From Streptomyces sp. TBY4 (GTDB taxonomy: Bacteria; Actinomycetota; Actinomycetes; Streptomycetales; Streptomycetaceae), in assembly GCF_024213195.1 (NCBI RefSeq), contig NZ_JANAVF010000004.1, forward strand, positions 434,001 through 498,000: a DNA stretch of 64,000 nucleotides, written 5' to 3'. The notes under the pieces were generated by a model. That model saw only the letters and a list, made by a program, of their open reading frames with translations. It was not told the DNA's origin and did not search any database. Positions 54,769 through 63,882 of this stretch are shown here, piece after piece. Both the position numbers and the translations under genes were made by a program. The number at the start of each line of letters is the position of its first letter. Position 1 is the stretch's first letter.

Positions 54769-56535
54769 ATGGGAACCATCGAAGTTCCGGTCCTGATCGT
54801 GGGCGGGGGCGGTACCGGGCTGTCGGCCTCCGCCTTCCTGTCCGACCACGGGGTCGGCCACGTGCTGGTGGAGCGCCGCGCGGACACCTCGCGGCTGCCG
54901 AAGGCGCACTACATCAACCAGCGCACGATGGAGGTCTTCCGCCAGCACGGTCTGGACGCGGAGGTGCTCGAACAGGGCGCCCCGCTGGAGAAGTTCGGCA
55001 AGGTCCGCTACCAGACCACGCTGACCGGCCAGGGCCCGCTGGACAAGCGGCTGATCCACGAGATGGACGGCTTCGGCGGCGGCGAGCTCGGCGCGACGTA
55101 CGCGGCGCACGGGCCCGTCCTGTCGGCGAAGCTGCCGCAGGTCCGGCTGGAGCCGATCCTGCGCGAGCACGCCGAGCGCCGCAATCCCGGGCGCGTCCTG
55201 TTCGGCCACGAGCTGACCTTGATCTTCGAGGAGGGCGACCGCGTCACCGCCGAGGTCCGCGACCTGGCGACCGGCGAGATCACCACGGTCGTCGCCCAGT
55301 ACGCCATCGCGGCCGACGGCGGCCATACGGTCGGCGCGGCCCTCGGCGTGAACATGCAGGGCCTGCCCTCCCTGTTCGACGCCACGACGGTCTACTTCTC
55401 CGCCGACCTGTCGGAGGTGTGGAACGAGGGCTCGCTCATCACCTGGTTCCTCAACCCCTACCACCAGGACCTCTCCAGCGCCCTCATCGAGATGGGCCCG
55501 ACTTGGGGGAAGAACTGCGAGGAGTGGGGCCTGCACCTCCACCTCGCCGGCGTGGACCGCAGGGACCCGCAGGCGGTCACCGCCCGCATCCGCGAGGTCC
55601 TGGGCCTGCCCGAGCTCGAGGTGACCCTGCACGACGTGACGAGCTGGACCGTGGAGGCGGTGCTCGCCGAGCACTACCGCTACGGACGGATCTTCCTCGC
55701 CGGTGACGCCGCGCACCGCCAGCCGCCCGCCGTCGGACTCGGCCTGAACACCGGCATCCAGGACGCGCACAACCTCGCCTGGAAGCTGGCGGCGGTCGTC
55801 GCCGGCCACGCCCCCGACAGCCTGCTCGACACCTACGAGGCGGAGCGCAGGCCCGTCGGCCAGTTCAACCTGGGCTGGGCCATGTCCGCGGCCTCCCACC
55901 ACCAGGTCGTCATCGACGGGGCCGTCGGCCTCGGCCGGCACATCCCGGCGGAGCGCCGTACCCCGGTGTTCTTCGGCTACTTCGCCCCGACCCCGGTCGG
56001 CGCCGCCCAGCGGCAGCGGGCCGCGGAGGTCTTCGCGACCCACCGCGGCGAGTGCCAGGCCCACGACGTGGAGATCGGCTTCGCCTACGAGGCGGGCGCG
56101 GTCGTCCCCGACGGCAGCCGCCCGCCGGCCCGCGCGGCGCTCGGCGACGTGTACGAGCCCACCACCCGCCCGGGCCACCGGCTGCCGCACGCCTGGATCG
56201 AGCGGGACGGCCGCCGCCTGTCCACGCACGACCTGACCGGTACCCGTACCGGCTTCGTCCTGATCACCGGCCCCGAGGGGACGGCCTGGTCCGAGGCGGC
56301 CGCCCGGGCGTCGGAGACCTTCTCGGTGCCGGTCGCCACCGCGGCCATCGGCGAAGGCGCCGAGTACGCCGACGCCGACGGTGCGTGGGAGGCCGTGCGG
56401 CAGACGGCCGCCGACGGCGCCGTGCTGGTCCGGCCCGACAACCACGTCGCCTGGCGCAGCACCGGCGGCGAGCAGGACCCGGCAGCGGCCCTGACCGCGG
56501 CGCTCGCGCAGGTCCTGGAGCAGAAGGCCCCGTAG
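54769..56535 (+). CDS. FAD-dependent aromatic monooxygenase
   Basis: 588 residues from ATG after GGAAGGACG. Class A flavin hydroxylase of the PheA/TfdB type: VLIVGGGGTGLSASAFL near 8-24 (dinucleotide fold), Ile/Ala AADGGHTVGAALG (DG motif), GRIFLAGDAAHRQPPAVGLGLNTGIQDAHNLAWKL (GD motif) and a thioredoxin-like C-terminal domain. It inserts one oxygen into an aromatic ring or epoxidises a double bond using NAD(P)H. In this cluster it could hydroxylate the aromatic core or epoxidise the prenyl chain before cyclisation. Confidence 0.92.
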   Translation: MGTIEVPVLIVGGGGTGLSASAFLSDHGVGHVLVERRADTSRLPKAHYINQRTMEVFRQHGLDAEVLEQGAPLEKFGKVRYQTTLTGQGPLDKRLIHEMDGFGGGELGATYAAHGPVLSAKLPQVRLEPILREHAERRNPGRVLFGHELTLIFEEGDRVTAEVRDLATGEITTVVAQYAIAADGGHTVGAALGVNMQGLPSLFDATTVYFSADLSEVWNEGSLITWFLNPYHQDLSSALIEMGPTWGKNCEEWGLHLHLAGVDRRDPQAVTARIREVLGLPELEVTLHDVTSWTVEAVLAEHYRYGRIFLAGDAAHRQPPAVGLGLNTGIQDAHNLAWKLAAVVAGHAPDSLLDTYEAERRPVGQFNLGWAMSAASHHQVVIDGAVGLGRHIPAERRTPVFFGYFAPTPVGAAQRQRAAEVFATHRGECQAHDVEIGFAYEAGAVVPDGSRPPARAALGDVYEPTTRPGHRLPHAWIERDGRRLSTHDLTGTRTGFVLITGPEGTAWSEAAARASETFSVPVATAAIGEGAEYADADGAWEAVRQTAADGAVLVRPDNHVAWRSTGGEQDPAAALTAALAQVLEQKAP

Positions 56536-56588
56536 CAAGGCCCCGTAGCAAGGCCCCAAAGCAGGGCCCCGTAGCAGGGCCCCGTAAC
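56524..56588 (+). repeat. Five 13-bp tandem repeats
   Basis: Unit AAGGCCCCGTAGC, five copies with few changes; the first codes the end of the monooxygenase and its stop. The rest lies before the oxidase gene. Confidence 0.88.
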
Positions 56589-56636
56589 CCATCCATCCGG
56601 CACGCAAGATTCCTGGGCAGAAGAGGCAGACAGCAG

Positions 56637-58178
56637 ATGATCAATCGTAGGAAGTTCCTTGTCGGCGCCGGTGGAGCAGCCCTCGCCGCGACCGGCGCGG
56701 CCGCCGTCTTCCCCGCTTCCGCCTCCGCTTCGGTGGGCGCGCGGACCCGGTCCGGCATCCGCTGGGGCCGGCTGGACGAGCGCCTCACCGGACACCTGGT
56801 CCTGCCGTCCGACGCGGACTACCAGCGCGCGAAGCAGCTCTTCCAGATCCAGTTCGACGCCGTGAACCCGCGCGCCGTCGCCTACTGCAAGACCCCCTCC
56901 GACGTGGCGAAGTGCCTGACCTTCGCCCAGCACAACGGCATCGAGGTCGCCGCGCGCAGCGGCGGCCACAGCGCCGCCGGCTACTCGACGACCCAGGGCC
57001 TCGTCGTCGACGTGTCCGGGCTCAACGAGGTCACCCTCGGGGCCGGCAACGGCACCGCGCGGATCGGCACCGGCGCGCAGCTCGTCGACATCGCGAACAC
57101 CCTCGCCCCGGCCGGGTTCGGCATATCCGGCGGCTACTGCCCGACCGTCGCCGCGGGCGGGTTCTTCCAGGGCGGCGGCATGGGCCTGTTCACCCGCCAC
57201 ATCGGCATGGCCTCGGACAAGATCACCTCGGCGCAGGTCGTCCTCGCCGACGGCCGCATCGTGACCGCCTCGGCGGAGCGGCACCGGGACCTCTTCTGGG
57301 CCCTGCGCGGCGGTGGCGGCGGCAACTTCGGCATCGTGACCCACTACGACGTCACCCCCTCGCCCCTCACCAACGTGGCGGCCGTCAATATCGTCTGGCC
57401 CTACGCCCAGGCGCTGGAGATGCTCGACGGCTGGGCGAAGTGGCTGGTCGACGCGCCGCACTCGATCGGCAGCGGCATGAACGTCACGCTCACGGACGCC
57501 GCCGCCGGCACCGTCCCCACCGCGTCGATCTTCCTCGGCTCCGTGGACACCGGTCCCGCCTTCGACGAGGAGATCGCCCGCCTCCTCTCGATCGTCGGCG
57601 TGCCCCCGGTGTACAAGCAGAAGTTCACCGCGCCGTACAAGAACGTGATGATGCAGCTCTACCGCTGCGCCGAGCTCACCGTGGAGGAGTGCCACCGCGA
57701 CGACACCAGCCCGGGCGGCAAGGTACCGCGCGCCGCGTTCGGCGCCTGGCGCAGCCGTCTGTTCCGGCAGACGATGCCGCGCGAGGGCTGGGCCAAGGCC
57801 CTGGAGGTCTTCGAGGGCGACCGGATGCCCGGCCAGATGCGCCAGCTGCAGATCTCCGCCCTCGGCGGGCAGGCCAACGCGGTGGCGCGCACAGCCACCG
57901 CGTACGTGCACCGCGACTCCCTCTTCTCGGTCAGCTTCCTCACCGCGAACGCCACCACCCCGTCCGACGAGGCCAAGGCCTCGGCGAACCGGTGGGTCGA
58001 CGCGGGCTTCGCCGCCATCGACCCCTACTCGAACGGCGAGACCTACCAGAACTTCATCGACGCCCGGCTGCCCGACTGGGAGCGCTCGTACTACGCCGAG
58101 AACTACCAGCGGCTGCGCACGGTCAAGGCCAAGTACGACCCGTACAAGTTCTTCCAGTTCGCGCAGAGCGTCCGCTGA
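56637..58178 (+). CDS. Tat-exported berberine-bridge-type FAD oxidase
   Basis: 513 residues. Twin-arginine signal: NRRKFLVGAGGAAL at 3-16 with an Ala-rich end near 30. FAD-binding PCMH domain and C-terminal BBE domain (NGETYQNFIDARLPDWERSYYAENYQRLRTVKAKYDPYKFFQFAQSV). His111 in RSGGHSAAGY and Cys168 in GGYCPTVAAGG are the two residues that bind FAD by a double covalent link. Such oxidases do two-electron oxidations, often with ring closure, as in berberine bridge and cannabinoid synthases. A final oxidative cyclisation outside the membrane is a reasonable role. Confidence 0.92.
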   Translation: MINRRKFLVGAGGAALAATGAAAVFPASASASVGARTRSGIRWGRLDERLTGHLVLPSDADYQRAKQLFQIQFDAVNPRAVAYCKTPSDVAKCLTFAQHNGIEVAARSGGHSAAGYSTTQGLVVDVSGLNEVTLGAGNGTARIGTGAQLVDIANTLAPAGFGISGGYCPTVAAGGFFQGGGMGLFTRHIGMASDKITSAQVVLADGRIVTASAERHRDLFWALRGGGGGNFGIVTHYDVTPSPLTNVAAVNIVWPYAQALEMLDGWAKWLVDAPHSIGSGMNVTLTDAAAGTVPTASIFLGSVDTGPAFDEEIARLLSIVGVPPVYKQKFTAPYKNVMMQLYRCAELTVEECHRDDTSPGGKVPRAAFGAWRSRLFRQTMPREGWAKALEVFEGDRMPGQMRQLQISALGGQANAVARTATAYVHRDSLFSVSFLTANATTPSDEAKASANRWVDAGFAAIDPYSNGETYQNFIDARLPDWERSYYAENYQRLRTVKAKYDPYKFFQFAQSVR

Positions 58179-58211
58179 CCGCGCTCCCGGCACCTCAGGA
58201 AGGAGCACTCC

Positions 58212-59855
58212 GTGTACCTGGCGGATCTGGAGTACGCGGCCCGGATGCCGTGGCCCGCCGAAGTCGACCCGGATCGGGTTCGTGAGGCCACGGACCGGCT
58301 GATCGCCCACGTCGCCGGCCGGGTCGACGCCGACGGCGCCCTGCGCGAGGAGTGCCGGAGCCGGGTCCTGGAATCGGCGCTCGCCCTGTCGCTGATGACG
58401 CGCACCGGCGCCGGCGGGGACTCTCCGGCCCGGGAGCGCCTGCTCGGGTTCCTCCGCGCCCACCAGGACGCCCCCGACCAGCTCGAACGCGTCCTCGCGA
58501 CGCTCGCCGTCGGGCGGGCCACCGGCCTGGGCTCCGCCGGTGACACCGGGCTCGTCGCCCAGCTGACGGAGGGCGTCCTCGGCGACGCCCCGGGGTTCAT
58601 CTCCGCCCGCCGCCGCATGATGGTGTGCGCGGTGCTGTCGGTGCTCGGCTGCCCGCTGCCGCCCGAGGTCCTGGCCGCGGTCGCCGACGAGGTGCCCTCC
58701 GACCCGCTGCACTCCTGGGCGGCCGTGCAGCAGGCCTCCGTCACCCTGATCCTCGCCGCCGCCGCGGGGGTGGAGAACGAGGTCACCGCCGCCGCGCTGG
58801 AGACCCTGGCCGCCACCGAGCCCGCGACGACGGTGTGGGAGGGGTACGCCCTGATGCACCTGCTGGTGCTGCACGGGCTCGCCGGATTCCCCGGGAACGA
58901 GGAGACCGTCCGCCGCGGCCTGGAGACGCTGCTGCGCCACCAACGCGCCGACGGCGGCTTCCCGTTCGTTCTGGAGATGCACAACTGGTGCACCTCCACC
59001 GCCGGAACGGCCCTCGTGGCGGCGGGCGCCCCGACGGAACTGCTGCGCCGGATGGCGGGGATGCTCGCCCGGCACCAGGGCGGGGCTGCGCCCGCCTCGC
59101 TCTCCCGGGGCGCGACGCTCACCGACGGCTGGTCGATGTCGGAGATCGTGGCGCAGAACGACGTGGACGACACCTCGTGCGCCCTGGAGTTCCTCCAGGC
59201 CGTCGACCCGATCGCCTACGGGGACTCCGTGCAGCGCGGGGTGGCGGGGCTGCTGGCGGTCCAGGGCGCCGACGGCGGCTTCCCCACGTACGTCGCCGGG
59301 GCCTCCTCCGAACCGTGCATGACGGCCGCGGCCGTCTGCGGGCTCGCCGCGCACCCCGGCACGCTGCCGGCCCGGGAACGCGCCCTCGCCTTCCTCGTCG
59401 GGAGCCAGCTGGAGGACGGCGGTTTCGAACCCGGCTGGAGCCGCAGCCGGCTGCACACGATCTTCCGTGCCCGCCTCGCCGCGTGCACCGCGGACCCGCG
59501 GGACCACCACGTGGCCCGCATGGCAGAACGGATCGAGCGCACCGTCCTGGAGACGCAGAACGAGGACGGCGGCTGGGGAATGCAGCCGGGCGACCCCAGC
59601 GACGACATCAGTACCGCGTACGGGCTCATCACGCTGTGCTACGGGACCGATCACCGGCCCGTCGGGGGCGCGCTGTCCTGGCTGCTGGCCCGCCAGAACG
59701 CGGACGGCGGCTACGGCGGCCCGCCCGACATGGTCGGCCCGCGCCCGTTCCCGTACAGCTTTCCCATCTTGACGGATGCGCCCGTACTCCTCGCTTTCGG
59801 TCATGTCCGCTCCCGAATCCGGCACATGGAATCCGTGCTTCAGGGAGCGAATTGA
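58212..59855 (+). CDS. Class II terpene cyclase (DXDD type)
   Basis: 547 residues, the usual length of bacterial class II diterpene cyclases. The acid motif is DVDDT at 317-321. QW-like repeats flank it: QRADGGFPF, QGADGGFPT, QLEDGGFEPGW, QNEDGGWGM, QNADGGYGG, forming the alpha-barrel beta-gamma fold. There is no DDxxD class I motif. The central Asp protonates a double bond or epoxide to start ring formation, either on geranylgeranyl diphosphate or on a prenylated aromatic. The start codes MYLADLEYAA after AGGAAGGAG. With a polyprenyl synthase and an aromatic prenyltransferase nearby, both substrates are possible. Confidence 0.92.
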   Translation: MYLADLEYAARMPWPAEVDPDRVREATDRLIAHVAGRVDADGALREECRSRVLESALALSLMTRTGAGGDSPARERLLGFLRAHQDAPDQLERVLATLAVGRATGLGSAGDTGLVAQLTEGVLGDAPGFISARRRMMVCAVLSVLGCPLPPEVLAAVADEVPSDPLHSWAAVQQASVTLILAAAAGVENEVTAAALETLAATEPATTVWEGYALMHLLVLHGLAGFPGNEETVRRGLETLLRHQRADGGFPFVLEMHNWCTSTAGTALVAAGAPTELLRRMAGMLARHQGGAAPASLSRGATLTDGWSMSEIVAQNDVDDTSCALEFLQAVDPIAYGDSVQRGVAGLLAVQGADGGFPTYVAGASSEPCMTAAAVCGLAAHPGTLPARERALAFLVGSQLEDGGFEPGWSRSRLHTIFRARLAACTADPRDHHVARMAERIERTVLETQNEDGGWGMQPGDPSDDISTAYGLITLCYGTDHRPVGGALSWLLARQNADGGYGGPPDMVGPRPFPYSFPILTDAPVLLAFGHVRSRIRHMESVLQGAN

Positions 59856-59934
59856 GGGATTGGTACGGACCGTTCGCGGTGCGCTATGAGGAATCGCCCA
59901 CTCAGCGTCACCTCGGCCGCTGAAAGTACGAAAT

Positions 59935-59963
59935 GGAGGAGGAGGTCCCGGACCTCCTCCTCC
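59935..59963 (+). terminator. Terminator after terpene cyclase
   Basis: 12-bp stem of GGAGGAGGAGGT with ACCTCCTCCTCC and a 5-base loop, followed by CTTC. The 206-base gap otherwise holds only the upstream region of the exporter gene. Confidence 0.8.
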
Positions 59964-60061
59964 CTTCGTGCGGGATCAACGTGCCCTAGCCTCTTGACCG
60001 TTAACGACTCAGAAGCACCAGCGCGCTCTTTGCCCTTCGACGGAAGACCGAGGAAATTGAC

Positions 60062-62173
60062 ATGATGCGCAAGATAGCGGCCCTGCCCAGTGGAAGGCTG
60101 GGAAAATGGGTCGTCATCGCACTCTGGGCGGCCCTGCTCGTACCGGCCCTCATGCTGGCCGGAAAGCTCGGTGACGTCGAAGAGAACGACAACTCTGCAT
60201 GGCTTCCCGGTAACGCGGAATCGACCGCGGTCGTGGAGCGGGCCGAGAAGTTCATGAACGCCGACACCATCCCCGCGGTGGTGATCTACGACCGGTCCGC
60301 GGGCGTCACCGACGCCGACATGGCCAAGGCCAAGGCGGACGCCGAGGCCTTCAAGGGCATCCAGAACATCGTCGGACCGGCCCAGGGCCCGGTGAAGTCC
60401 GACGACGGCAAGGCCATCCAGACCGTGGTCCAGGTCAAGAAGGACCAGTCGGGCTGGGAGGGCATCGGCACGGTCGTCGACGCGATGACCGAGGTCGGCA
60501 AGAAGAACGCCGACGGTCTCGGCTTCCACGTCGCCGGACCGTCCGGCTACGCGGCCGACTCGATCAAGGCGTTCAGCGGGGGAGGGGCCCTGACGACGAT
60601 CACCGCGCTCGTGGTGGTCGCGATCCTGCTCCTGACGTACCGCAGCCCGCTGCTGCCGCTCCTTCCGCTGCTGACCGTGGGCGTCGCCCTGGTCACCTCG
60701 GAGGCGGTGATCTACGTCCTCGCGAAGAACGCCGGCCTGGTCGTCAACAAGCAGACCAGCTTCATCCTGACCGTCCTGGTCTTCGGCGCCGCCACGGACT
60801 ACGCGCTCCTGCTCATCTCCCGCTACCGGGAAGAACTGTTGCGCCACGAGGACCGGCACGACGCGATGGCGGAGGCCCTCTACCGCTCCAGCCCCGCGAT
60901 CATCGCCAGCGCCGCGACCGTCGCGGTCAGCCTGATGCTGCTGATGCTGGCCACCCTCAACTCCACCCAGGGCCTCGGCCCGGCCTGCGCCGTCGGCGTC
61001 CTCGTCGGCCTGCTCGCCATGGTCACCCTCATGCCGGCCCTGCTCGTGGCCTGCGGCCGCTGGATCTTCTGGCCGGTGAAGCCCGTTCACGGTGCGCCCG
61101 CCACCGCCGAGAGCGGCATCTGGGCCAAGGTCGGCACCGCCGTCTCCGGCCGGCCGCGGCTCGTCTGGATCGGCACCGCGCTCGCGCTCGCCGTCATGGC
61201 GCTGGGCGTGCTCGGCCTGAAGGCCGACGGCCTCGCCAACAAGGACCAGTTCACCAACACCCCGCAGATGGCCGTCGGCGAGCAGATCCGCTCGGAGCAC
61301 TTCCCGGCCGGATCCGGCGACCCCCTGTTCGTCGTGAGCAAGGCCGACAGGGGCGTGCAGGTGCGCAGCGCGCTGCTCACCGTCCCCGGCATCGCCGAGG
61401 TCACGGCCCCGACGGCCAAGGACGGCGAGGCCGTCATGCTCGCGGAGCTCGACCACGACCCCAGCGGCACGGCCGCGATGGAGACCGTCAAGAAGGCCCG
61501 GGACGCGGTCCACGCGGTCGAGGGCGCCGACGCCCAGGTCGGCGGCAGCTCGGCGGTCATGCTCGACACGCAGACGGCCGCCGCCCGCGACTCCAAGGTG
61601 ATCATCCCGATCGTGCTGGTCGTGGTGCTGCTGATCCTCATGGTGCTGCTGCGGTCGGTCGTGGCGCCGGTACTGCTCATGGCCACGGTGGTGCTGTCCT
61701 TCGGTGCGGCCATCGGCGTCAGCAGCCTGGTCTTCAACCACGTCTTCGGCTTCGCGGGCGCGGAGGCCTCCTTCCCGCTCCTGACGTTCGTCTTCCTGGT
61801 CGCGCTCGGCATCGACTACAACATCTTCCTCGTCACCCGCGTGCGCGAGGTGTCGATGGAGCACGGCACCCGGCGCGGCGCGCTGCTGGGCCTGTCCACC
61901 ACCGGTGGCGTGATCACCTCGGCGGGCCTGGTGCTGGCCGGCACCTTCGCGGCGATGGCCTCGCTGCCGCTGGTCTTCGCCGCCGAGCTGGGCTTCGCGG
62001 TGGCCTTCGGCGTCCTGCTGGACACCATGATCGTCCGCTCGGTGCTGGTCACGGCGCTGACCCTGGACGTGGGCCGCTGGATGTGGTGGCCCAGCAAACT
62101 GTTCCTGCGGGAGGACGACCCCGAGCCCCGGGTGGAGACCCCCGACCTGGAGCCCGCACTCGGCGGCAAGTGA
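60062..62173 (+). CDS. MMPL-family exporter
   Basis: 703 residues from ATG after GAGGAAA. Two repeats each of one TM, a large outside domain and five TMs. Signatures: NDNSAWLPGNAESTAVVERAEKF after TM1, LVFGAATDYALLLISRYREELLRHEDRHDAM in the first half, and FLVALGIDYNIFLVTRVREVSMEHGTRRG in the second, with the proton-relay Asp-Tyr pairs. MMPL/RND pumps export lipidic molecules in actinomycetes. Placed among terpenoid genes, it probably exports the hydrophobic product or gives self-resistance. Confidence 0.95.
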   Translation: MMRKIAALPSGRLGKWVVIALWAALLVPALMLAGKLGDVEENDNSAWLPGNAESTAVVERAEKFMNADTIPAVVIYDRSAGVTDADMAKAKADAEAFKGIQNIVGPAQGPVKSDDGKAIQTVVQVKKDQSGWEGIGTVVDAMTEVGKKNADGLGFHVAGPSGYAADSIKAFSGGGALTTITALVVVAILLLTYRSPLLPLLPLLTVGVALVTSEAVIYVLAKNAGLVVNKQTSFILTVLVFGAATDYALLLISRYREELLRHEDRHDAMAEALYRSSPAIIASAATVAVSLMLLMLATLNSTQGLGPACAVGVLVGLLAMVTLMPALLVACGRWIFWPVKPVHGAPATAESGIWAKVGTAVSGRPRLVWIGTALALAVMALGVLGLKADGLANKDQFTNTPQMAVGEQIRSEHFPAGSGDPLFVVSKADRGVQVRSALLTVPGIAEVTAPTAKDGEAVMLAELDHDPSGTAAMETVKKARDAVHAVEGADAQVGGSSAVMLDTQTAAARDSKVIIPIVLVVVLLILMVLLRSVVAPVLLMATVVLSFGAAIGVSSLVFNHVFGFAGAEASFPLLTFVFLVALGIDYNIFLVTRVREVSMEHGTRRGALLGLSTTGGVITSAGLVLAGTFAAMASLPLVFAAELGFAVAFGVLLDTMIVRSVLVTALTLDVGRWMWWPSKLFLREDDPEPRVETPDLEPALGGK

Positions 62174-62184
62174 CAGCTCCGCAC

Positions 62185-62226
62185 GCGCGAAGGGCCTCCC
62201 GGCGCCCGCCGGGAGGCCCTTCGCGC
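62185..62226. terminator. 20-bp-arm bidirectional terminator
   Basis: Perfect inverted repeat GCGCGAAGGGCCTCCCGGCG and complement with 2 bases between, between the convergent exporter and polyprenyl synthase genes. Confidence 0.92.
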
Positions 62227-62240
62227 CGAGTGCGGCCGGC

Positions 62241-63344
62241 TCAGCGGTCGCGGTAGGCCACCTGCTCGGCCATCCTGACCAGGCGCTTGTGCCAGTCGCC
62301 CGCCAGCGGGGCGTCGTCGAGCGCCGCGCAGGCCGTCGCGACGAGCTGGTCGATCTGCTCCTCGACCTCCCGGCGGACACCGGAGGCGGACAGCGCGTCG
62401 CGCAGCTCGGCCGGGTCCCAGCCGCCGCTGCGGCCGTCCTCGACCAGCCGGGCCACCCGCTCGTCCTGGGTGGCCGCGAGGGCCAGCAGCAGGGTCATCT
62501 TGTGCTCCACGAGGTCCAGTCCGGCCGGCTTGCCGGTCGCCACCCCGTCGCCGAAGGCGTCGAGCAGGTCGTCGCGGAGCTGGAAGGCCTCGCCGGCCGC
62601 GACCCCGTACTCCTCGAAGGCGCCCTGGAGCCCGGGCCGCCCGGCGATGGCCGCCCCGAGGGAGAGGGGCCGGTGGATGGTGTAGCGGCCGGACTTGCAG
62701 ACGGCGACCCAGCGGGACAGGGCCGGGTCGGCCTTCAGCTCGGCGGCGAGGGCGATGTCCAGCTGCTGGCCGATGATCACCTCGGTGACCAGGTCGTTCC
62801 AGATGCGCAGGGCCGGGCCGGACAGCCCGCCGGCGAGCCGGTTGGCGTAGCTGAGCGCCAGGTCCCCCGCGAGGATGCCGATGCCCTCCCCGAACCGGCG
62901 GTGCTCGCCCGCCCAGCCCCGCTCCGCGTGGCGGGCGGCGTGCTTGGCGTGCACGGTGGGAGTCCCGCGCCGGGTGTCGGAGTTGTCCATGATGTCGTCG
63001 TGGATGAGGGCGAACACGTGCAGGAGTTCCAGCGCGGCGGCCGCCGCGACGACCGTGTCCGTGCGCTCGCTGTCCGCCGTACCGCCGGCGGCCAGGTAAC
63101 CGCTCACGCAGAAGGCCGGGCGCAGCCGCTTCCCGCCCGCCCTGACCATGTCCCGGACCGCCTCGACCGGCACCGCCACGCGGGCGTCCACGGCTCCCCA
63201 GTGCGCGGCCTCGGCCTCCAGGAGCTCGTCGATGACGACCGAGACCCGGGCGAGGAGCGCGTCACCGGCGTCGTGGTCCACGCCGGCGCTCCCGGTGGAG
63301 GCCTGCGGCGCAGCCCGGTCCGGTTCCGCGGGAAGTTTCAACAA
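62241..63344 (-). CDS. Polyprenyl (probably geranylgeranyl) diphosphate synthase
   Basis: 367 residues. Both Asp-rich motifs: first, DDIMD at 116-120 (FALIHDDIMDNSDTRRG), second, DDLLD at 258-262 (FQLRDDLLDAFGD); also GGKRLRP at 70-76 for isopentenyl diphosphate binding. The residue five before the first motif is Phe111 and the one four before is Ala; in this family a single bulky residue at -5 often goes with C20 products, so GGPP is likely but not certain. Supplies the prenyl chain for the cluster. Read leftward, divergent from the cupin-like gene. Confidence 0.92.
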   Translation of the reverse strand: MLKLPAEPDRAAPQASTGSAGVDHDAGDALLARVSVVIDELLEAEAAHWGAVDARVAVPVEAVRDMVRAGGKRLRPAFCVSGYLAAGGTADSERTDTVVAAAAALELLHVFALIHDDIMDNSDTRRGTPTVHAKHAARHAERGWAGEHRRFGEGIGILAGDLALSYANRLAGGLSGPALRIWNDLVTEVIIGQQLDIALAAELKADPALSRWVAVCKSGRYTIHRPLSLGAAIAGRPGLQGAFEEYGVAAGEAFQLRDDLLDAFGDGVATGKPAGLDLVEHKMTLLLALAATQDERVARLVEDGRSGGWDPAELRDALSASGVRREVEEQIDQLVATACAALDDAPLAGDWHKRLVRMAEQVAYRDR

Positions 63345-63436
63345 GACGATCTCCTCGTGAATTCAGGCCGCAGGATTTCGGGCTTTCCGAACTGCGACGG
63401 TCATCTTCGGCCAAATGACTTGCCGGGGACTGCGGA

Positions 63437-63477
63437 CCGGATTGGTGTCGTCTTGGCGCAAGCCGATACCAATCCGG
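63437..63477. promoter_or_regulatory. Operator-like inverted repeat
   Basis: CCGGATTGGTGTCG and CGATACCAATCCGG, 13 of 14 pairs match, with 13 bases between arm ends. It is too AT-rich at its centre to be a terminator and lies between divergent genes, so a dimeric regulator site is likely. Confidence 0.65.
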
Positions 63478-63629
63478 AGAACAGTCGCGGCCAAGTCACG
63501 GGTTGGCCGGAGACGCCGAGTATCGGCTGTAATGCGGAGTGCGGACCCCCGTCAACCCCTGCCCGCCCCTGTCCTCTCGCGAATATTTCGATTCGACTTG
63601 GGGAATTCTAGGCGGGCGAAAGGGGGTGC

Positions 63630-63658
63630 TTGACGGATCCGTCGCGACTCGGTGATTC
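63630..63658 (+). promoter_or_regulatory. Possible promoter of cupin gene
   Basis: TTGACG, 17-base spacer, TGATTC. Good -35, weak -10. Would give a leader of about 220 bases. Confidence 0.35.
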
Positions 63659-63882
63659 TCTTCGTGCAACCCATTTGAAGAGGGGCGGCATGAAGCCGCC
63701 AGGCGGGTCGGGCTCTTCCTTCTCGATTTCTTCGCGCCGCGCCCGCGCCCGTCCGCCCTCCCGCCCGACCGCCCGTCCGGCGTCAGGCGTGCGGCGCGGC
63801 CCCGTCGGCCCCCGGTGCCCCGGGCCGCCGGGCCCCTCTCCCTTGAGCGGGAATTCGCACCGACTACGAGGAAACCAATCAC

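Larger units (their letters stand above)
63345..63882. promoter_or_regulatory. Divergent control region, polyprenyl synthase / cupin gene
   Basis: 538 bases without a gene. Holds a 14-base inverted repeat (63437-63477), two related ATGACTTG/AAGTCAC patches near 63415 and 63493, a promoter-like site at 63630, and then a very C/G-rich leader of 220 bases. The length and repeats suggest that this is a main switch of the cluster. Confidence 0.55.

Noticed and set aside
56085..59825. 1246-codon minus-strand frame
   Set aside because: Antisense to the oxidase and terpene cyclase genes, with no domain signal.
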